Shown: positions 23,001 through 25,701 of the stretch, one piece after another
Position numbering within the stretch: the first letter of the stretch is position 1
Layout: every line of letters starts with the position of its first letter
Assembly: GCA_964544965.1 (NCBI GenBank)
Contig: CAZJED010000019.1
Coordinates: 1-25,701, forward strand
Length of the DNA stretch: 25,701 bases
DNA from: UBA11869 sp964544965
GTDB lineage: Bacteria > Pseudomonadota > Gammaproteobacteria > Eutrophobiales > Eutrophobiaceae
Direction of reading: 5' to 3'
Position numbers and translations under genes: made by a program
The notes under the pieces: generated by a model
The model's database searches: none
Seen by the model: the letters and a program-made list of their open reading frames with translations, nothing else
What the model was told of the DNA's origin: nothing

Positions 23001-24305
23001 TTATTCCTCATCAAGAAAATTAAGTGCTTCATTTTTGTTTGGGAAAAACATTAGAGGAACAATACTTGGTCCCAAATTTACCAAATCAAAAAATCCGTAG
23101 ATTCCATAAGAAATGTCCCATCCCATTGATCCACCGGAGTAATCGCCGATACTCAACAAATAACCTTTTTTGCATTCTACTCCAATATCTGGCGCTAATT
23201 TTGAACATCTACTTGAGTTTAATTCTCTCAGAATTTTGTATTCATATTCGACATCATAACCCTCTGATGAGTCTTTGATCCAAACGCTGCCGTCTCGATC
23301 TTCAAAATCAAAATCCCCTGCCGAGCATTGTTTCAGTTGCGCAACCAACGCAATATTTTCACATTCACCATCAAAACTCGAACACCAACTCGGTTTTATT
23401 GACGCAAAATCGGAAATCAAATTACCCATAAATCGTCCAGGTGCCTTAAAAAATTGCTCTAAATCATCAATTGCAAAGACCTCAGCAAATTCTTCGAAAT
23501 TGTCGCCAGACATCCAAGGTCGATTGAAGCAAAAAGGATGAACAATTTTTTTATTAATAGTCCATCCTAGCAATGGTTTTTCAACGGTCTCTTGTACTGC
23601 ACCATGTATTGAGAAAATATTCCATCCACTTTTCGATTTATTATACCAAATCATGCCGTTACCAAGCATGAAGCCGCGCCAACCGACTGGTGAGCAAGGC
23701 GCCTCACCTAAAATCACAACACTTACCCAACTGTCGTCAAACACTTCCTGGAAAGACTTACTAGCGACGAAACTCTTCCTTGGGCCGTTTTGTAATTCAC
23801 CCTCAACCAAGGAAAACATTCCTTGAAGATCTTTATTCCTTACTAAACGCTGTATTTTCAAACCAAAAGCACGGGCATCTTCTGGAACATAATAATTGTC
23901 CCAAACTTCAGCGTAATCGTGGTCTTCTTTACTACATTCATTCGAACACCCCGAATTATTCTTTGTTCCATCAGGCATTATTGTCCGACAAAAAATTGCA
24001 CCTGTCGTGTCGGCAGTATCGAACTCTTCTGCGGTCTCGAAATTTGTCTCAGTCAAATCAGTATTCGTCAGAATTGTCCCTTTCAGATATGCGTAATACA
24101 ACCATGCCCCAGACAGATCTGACCCAGATAGATTTACCCCTTCCAGTTCTAGATCTGACCCAGACAGATGTATCCCACTCAAATCACATTGCTGACATTC
24201 CTTAGTTTCCATAAATTTCTTCAAGTCATCATTATCAAACGCACCGACTTGCCAAGAAAATCCCATCAACAACAAATAACTAAATCCGACCATTGTGTTT
24301 TTCAT
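23001..24305 (-). CDS. Secreted protein with N-terminal pentapeptide repeats
   Basis: 434 residues. The ATG at 24303-24305 is chosen because GGAAGGAG lies just upstream and a signal peptide follows (hydrophobic 5-18, cleavage near VGA/F23). The frame extends upstream only to a GTG that lacks support. A short pentapeptide-repeat region (about 37-90, A(D/N)LSG-like units beginning CQQCDLSG with Cys37 and Cys40) is followed by a large unrecognised domain with several Cys and Trp residues. Pentapeptide repeats form a right-handed beta helix; here it is short. The base composition looks richer in G and C than the flanking housekeeping genes, which may mean transfer. First gene of a three-gene operon of unknown role. 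Confidence 0.8.
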   Translation of the reverse strand: MKNTMVGFSYLLLMGFSWQVGAFDNDDLKKFMETKECQQCDLSGIHLSGSDLELEGVNLSGSDLSGAWLYYAYLKGTILTNTDLTETNFETAEEFDTADTTGAIFCRTIMPDGTKNNSGCSNECSKEDHDYAEVWDNYYVPEDARAFGLKIQRLVRNKDLQGMFSLVEGELQNGPRKSFVASKSFQEVFDDSWVSVVILGEAPCSPVGWRGFMLGNGMIWYNKSKSGWNIFSIHGAVQETVEKPLLGWTINKKIVHPFCFNRPWMSGDNFEEFAEVFAIDDLEQFFKAPGRFMGNLISDFASIKPSWCSSFDGECENIALVAQLKQCSAGDFDFEDRDGSVWIKDSSEGYDVEYEYKILRELNSSRCSKLAPDIGVECKKGYLLSIGDYSGGSMGWDISYGIYGFFDLVNLGPSIVPLMFFPNKNEALNFLDEE

Positions 24306-24434
24306 CGTTGCTCTCCTTCCAAGACCCTCTAAAGAAAAGACTGTTCTCACCTATTCGACGGTGACGGACTTTGTTCAAAAGGACGACTTTTTTAGGATTA
24401 ATTAAAATAAGAGAACGATAATTGATCTTAATAA
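24306..24434. other. Intergenic region upstream of the pentapeptide protein
   Basis: Contains the GGAAGGAG ribosome binding site (about 24312-24319, minus strand) and an AT-rich stretch after 24390. AAAGGACGAC at 24378-24387 recurs in inverted orientation at 24882-24891. No confident promoter or terminator was recognised. Confidence 0.4.
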
Positions 24435-24764
24435 TTAATCTTTAAAACACCAATCCAGCGCGGCAGACTCACTTGCCATATAGTCATCAACATATATTCG
24501 TCCAACTTCTTCACCGTCCTTATATATCTCAGTAAATCCGTATGAATGCAGATCTCCTTCTAAGACATGACCTTCATACGTATCACTATATCCACTGTAG
24601 ACTTGAGCAAGTGTATATCCCCTTCTTGTTTCAATTACAATGTGATCATATGTTTCACATCTATAATGATCAGCAACAACCTCGCCTACAACCTGTGCCA
24701 ACAGATCGTTGGTGAAAAAAATACCTAAATAAATAAAGAAAATTAACTTTTTTGTGATTTTCAT
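24435..24764 (-). CDS. Small secreted protein of unknown function
   Basis: 109 residues from the ATG at 24762-24764. This start gives a normal signal peptide (MKITKK then a hydrophobic stretch 7-18, cleavage near LLAQ/V25) and is preceded by AGG with suitable spacing. The upstream extension to 24830 would bury the signal peptide and is rejected. The mature part has two cysteines, Cys36 near the start and Cys106 near the end, probably forming a disulphide, and many Tyr, Asp and Glu residues (acidic). The RRGYTLAQVYSGYSDTYEG segment is the most distinctive. Homologous small exported proteins occur in other proteobacteria (recollection), but no function is known. It lies between glmS and the pentapeptide gene. 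Confidence 0.75.
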   Translation of the reverse strand: MKITKKLIFFIYLGIFFTNDLLAQVVGEVVADHYRCETYDHIVIETRRGYTLAQVYSGYSDTYEGHVLEGDLHSYGFTEIYKDGEEVGRIYVDDYMASESAALDWCFKD

Positions 24765-24896
24765 TTTATACCTAAAATATAATATTTTTTTCTTGATATA
24801 AATTAAAACTAAAAAAGATAAAAATGTCAAAACAACTGGTTTTCTTTTATGTTTTTTCTAGTTACAAATTTAATTTTGGAGGTCGTCCTTTGGATG

Positions 24897-25701
24897 TTAT
24901 TCCACGGTAACTGATTTTGCTAAATTACGTGGTTGATCAATATCAGCACCTTTAATAACAGCGACATAGTACGCTAATAACTGTAAAGGAATTGTATGCA
25001 GAATGGGGGCCATATAGTCATAAGTGTTATTGATGTTAAGCACAAACATCCCGTTACTTGACTCCACCTCACTTATTTCATCTGCAAATATATAAAGCTT
25101 CCCGCCACGCGCCTTCACTTCTTCTAAGTTTGATTTAAGTTTCTCTAATAAATTATTATTTGGAGCAACCGCAACAACCGGCATATCCTCATCAACTAGC
25201 GCAAGCGGCCCATGTTTTAACTCACCAGCTGCATAGGCTTCAGCATGAATATAAGAAATCTCTTTTAACTTTAGTGCGCCTTCCATAGCAACAGGTAAAA
25301 AACTACCTCTACCAAGAAACAATGCATGATGTTTATCAGCAAAATCCTTGGCAATTAATTCGATTGTGCTTTTATGTTCGAGTACTTGTTTCACGCGCGA
25401 AGGTAAACTTAAAAGCTGCTTAACTAATTTTTCTTCATCTTTATTAGTTAAGCCATTATGTTTAGCAATAGCTATAACAAATAAAAATAGTGCAGTTAAT
25501 TGAGTTGTAAAAGCTTTTGTCGATGCAACGCCTATTTCAATGCCTGCGTGTGTCAGAAAAACAATATCAGATTCTCTCGTTAACGAACTTTCATTAACAT
25601 TACAAATAGCCAATGTGCTTAAATAATTAGCCTCCTTTGCTGAACGCAGTGCTGCTAAAGTGTCAGCTGTTTCACCAGACTGTGAAATAGAAACAAATAA
25701 T
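24897..25701 (-). CDS. glmS: Glutamine-fructose-6-phosphate aminotransferase (C-terminal part, cut by window edge)
   Basis: Makes glucosamine-6-phosphate from fructose-6-phosphate and glutamine, the first step to UDP-GlcNAc for peptidoglycan and lipopolysaccharide. Only the isomerase half is in the window: the frame is open through the right edge, where SISQSGETADT is readable, so the Met at 25611-25613 is internal and not the start. Visible are two SIS domains, LTHAGIEIGVASTKAFTTQL, the MEGALKLKEISYIHAEAYAAGELKHGP segment (in parts), and the closing LAKSVTVE with the conserved Lys. The glutaminase domain lies outside. No terminator hairpin was seen after the stop. Confidence 0.98.
   Translation of the reverse strand, partial: LFVSISQSGETADTLAALRSAKEANYLSTLAICNVNESSLTRESDIVFLTHAGIEIGVASTKAFTTQLTALFLFVIAIAKHNGLTNKDEEKLVKQLLSLPSRVKQVLEHKSTIELIAKDFADKHHALFLGRGSFLPVAMEGALKLKEISYIHAEAYAAGELKHGPLALVDEDMPVVAVAPNNNLLEKLKSNLEEVKARGGKLYIFADEISEVESSNGMFVLNINNTYDYMAPILHTIPLQLLAYYVAVIKGADIDQPRNLAKSVTVE

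Noticed and set aside
23780..24205. 141-codon open frame on the plus strand opposite the pentapeptide gene
   Set aside because: It is antisense to a gene with signal peptide and ribosome binding site, has no recognisable domain, and its Ser/Thr/Pro/Gln-rich text is what the repeated sequence gives in another frame.
24306..24350. N-terminal extension of the pentapeptide protein from a GTG
   Set aside because: The strong GGAAGGAG site lies inside it and the signal peptide begins at the ATG 24303-24305.
24765..24830. N-terminal extension of the small secreted protein
   Set aside because: It would place 22 residues before a clear signal peptide; the inner ATG has better spacing to AGG.

Overview
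The window is an AT-rich chromosomal segment of a gammaproteobacterium. The evidence is gene order: dnaQ-rnhA-yafS-like with divergent gloB and then mltD matches the arrangement in E. coli. The block surE-pcm-nlpD, the pair argD/argF, monothiol glutaredoxin grxD, thiC near a tolC-type gene, and a Gram-negative form of adenylate kinase fit the same group. Species cannot be assigned from the sequence alone. The low GC and the many short or absent intergenic gaps suggest a compact, possibly uncultured or host/marine-associated lineage (inference).

Layout. 1-133: 5' part of a histone H1-like Lys/Arg/Ala repeat protein (minus strand, cut by the window edge). 378-6746: housekeeping block, mostly minus strand: adk, then (divergent) an Mth938-domain protein, then nlpD, pcm, surE, argF, argD and a membrane protein with the urate-oxidase N-terminal fold. 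A clear intrinsic terminator separates the membrane protein gene from argD. 6931-11869: grxD, then the convergent dnaQ-rnhA-methyltransferase operon, then gloB and mltD. mltD carries a perfect 109-bp internal duplication of a LysM repeat. 11913-14017: stand-alone Aas-type acyl-activating enzyme coupled to apt. 14039-14794: an SDR protein lacking the usual catalytic Ser/Tyr.

14854-17944: a tightly packed four-gene plus-strand operon, namely a family 2 glycosyltransferase, a CX4R phosphatase-like protein, a nucleoside-phosphorylase-superfamily protein and a spore-photoproduct-lyase-like radical SAM protein. This is the most unusual part of the window. 17941-21987: thiC behind a TPP riboswitch, then divergent rhodanese and tolC-family genes, then an isochorismatase-family hydrolase coupled to tolC (ends 22281).

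22258-24764: an accessory stretch of minus-strand genes for exported or uncharacterised proteins: a six-Cys Gly/Pro-rich mini-protein, a Trp-rich conserved hypothetical, a secreted pentapeptide-repeat protein and a small secreted two-Cys protein. The first three form one operon. 24897-25701: C-terminal part of glmS, cut by the right edge.

No tRNA, rRNA, CRISPR array, insertion sequence or integrase was found. Starts were moved from the longest possible frame where the family start or ribosome binding site argued for it (surE, membrane protein, rnhA, Aas-like, isochorismatase, pentapeptide protein, small secreted protein).
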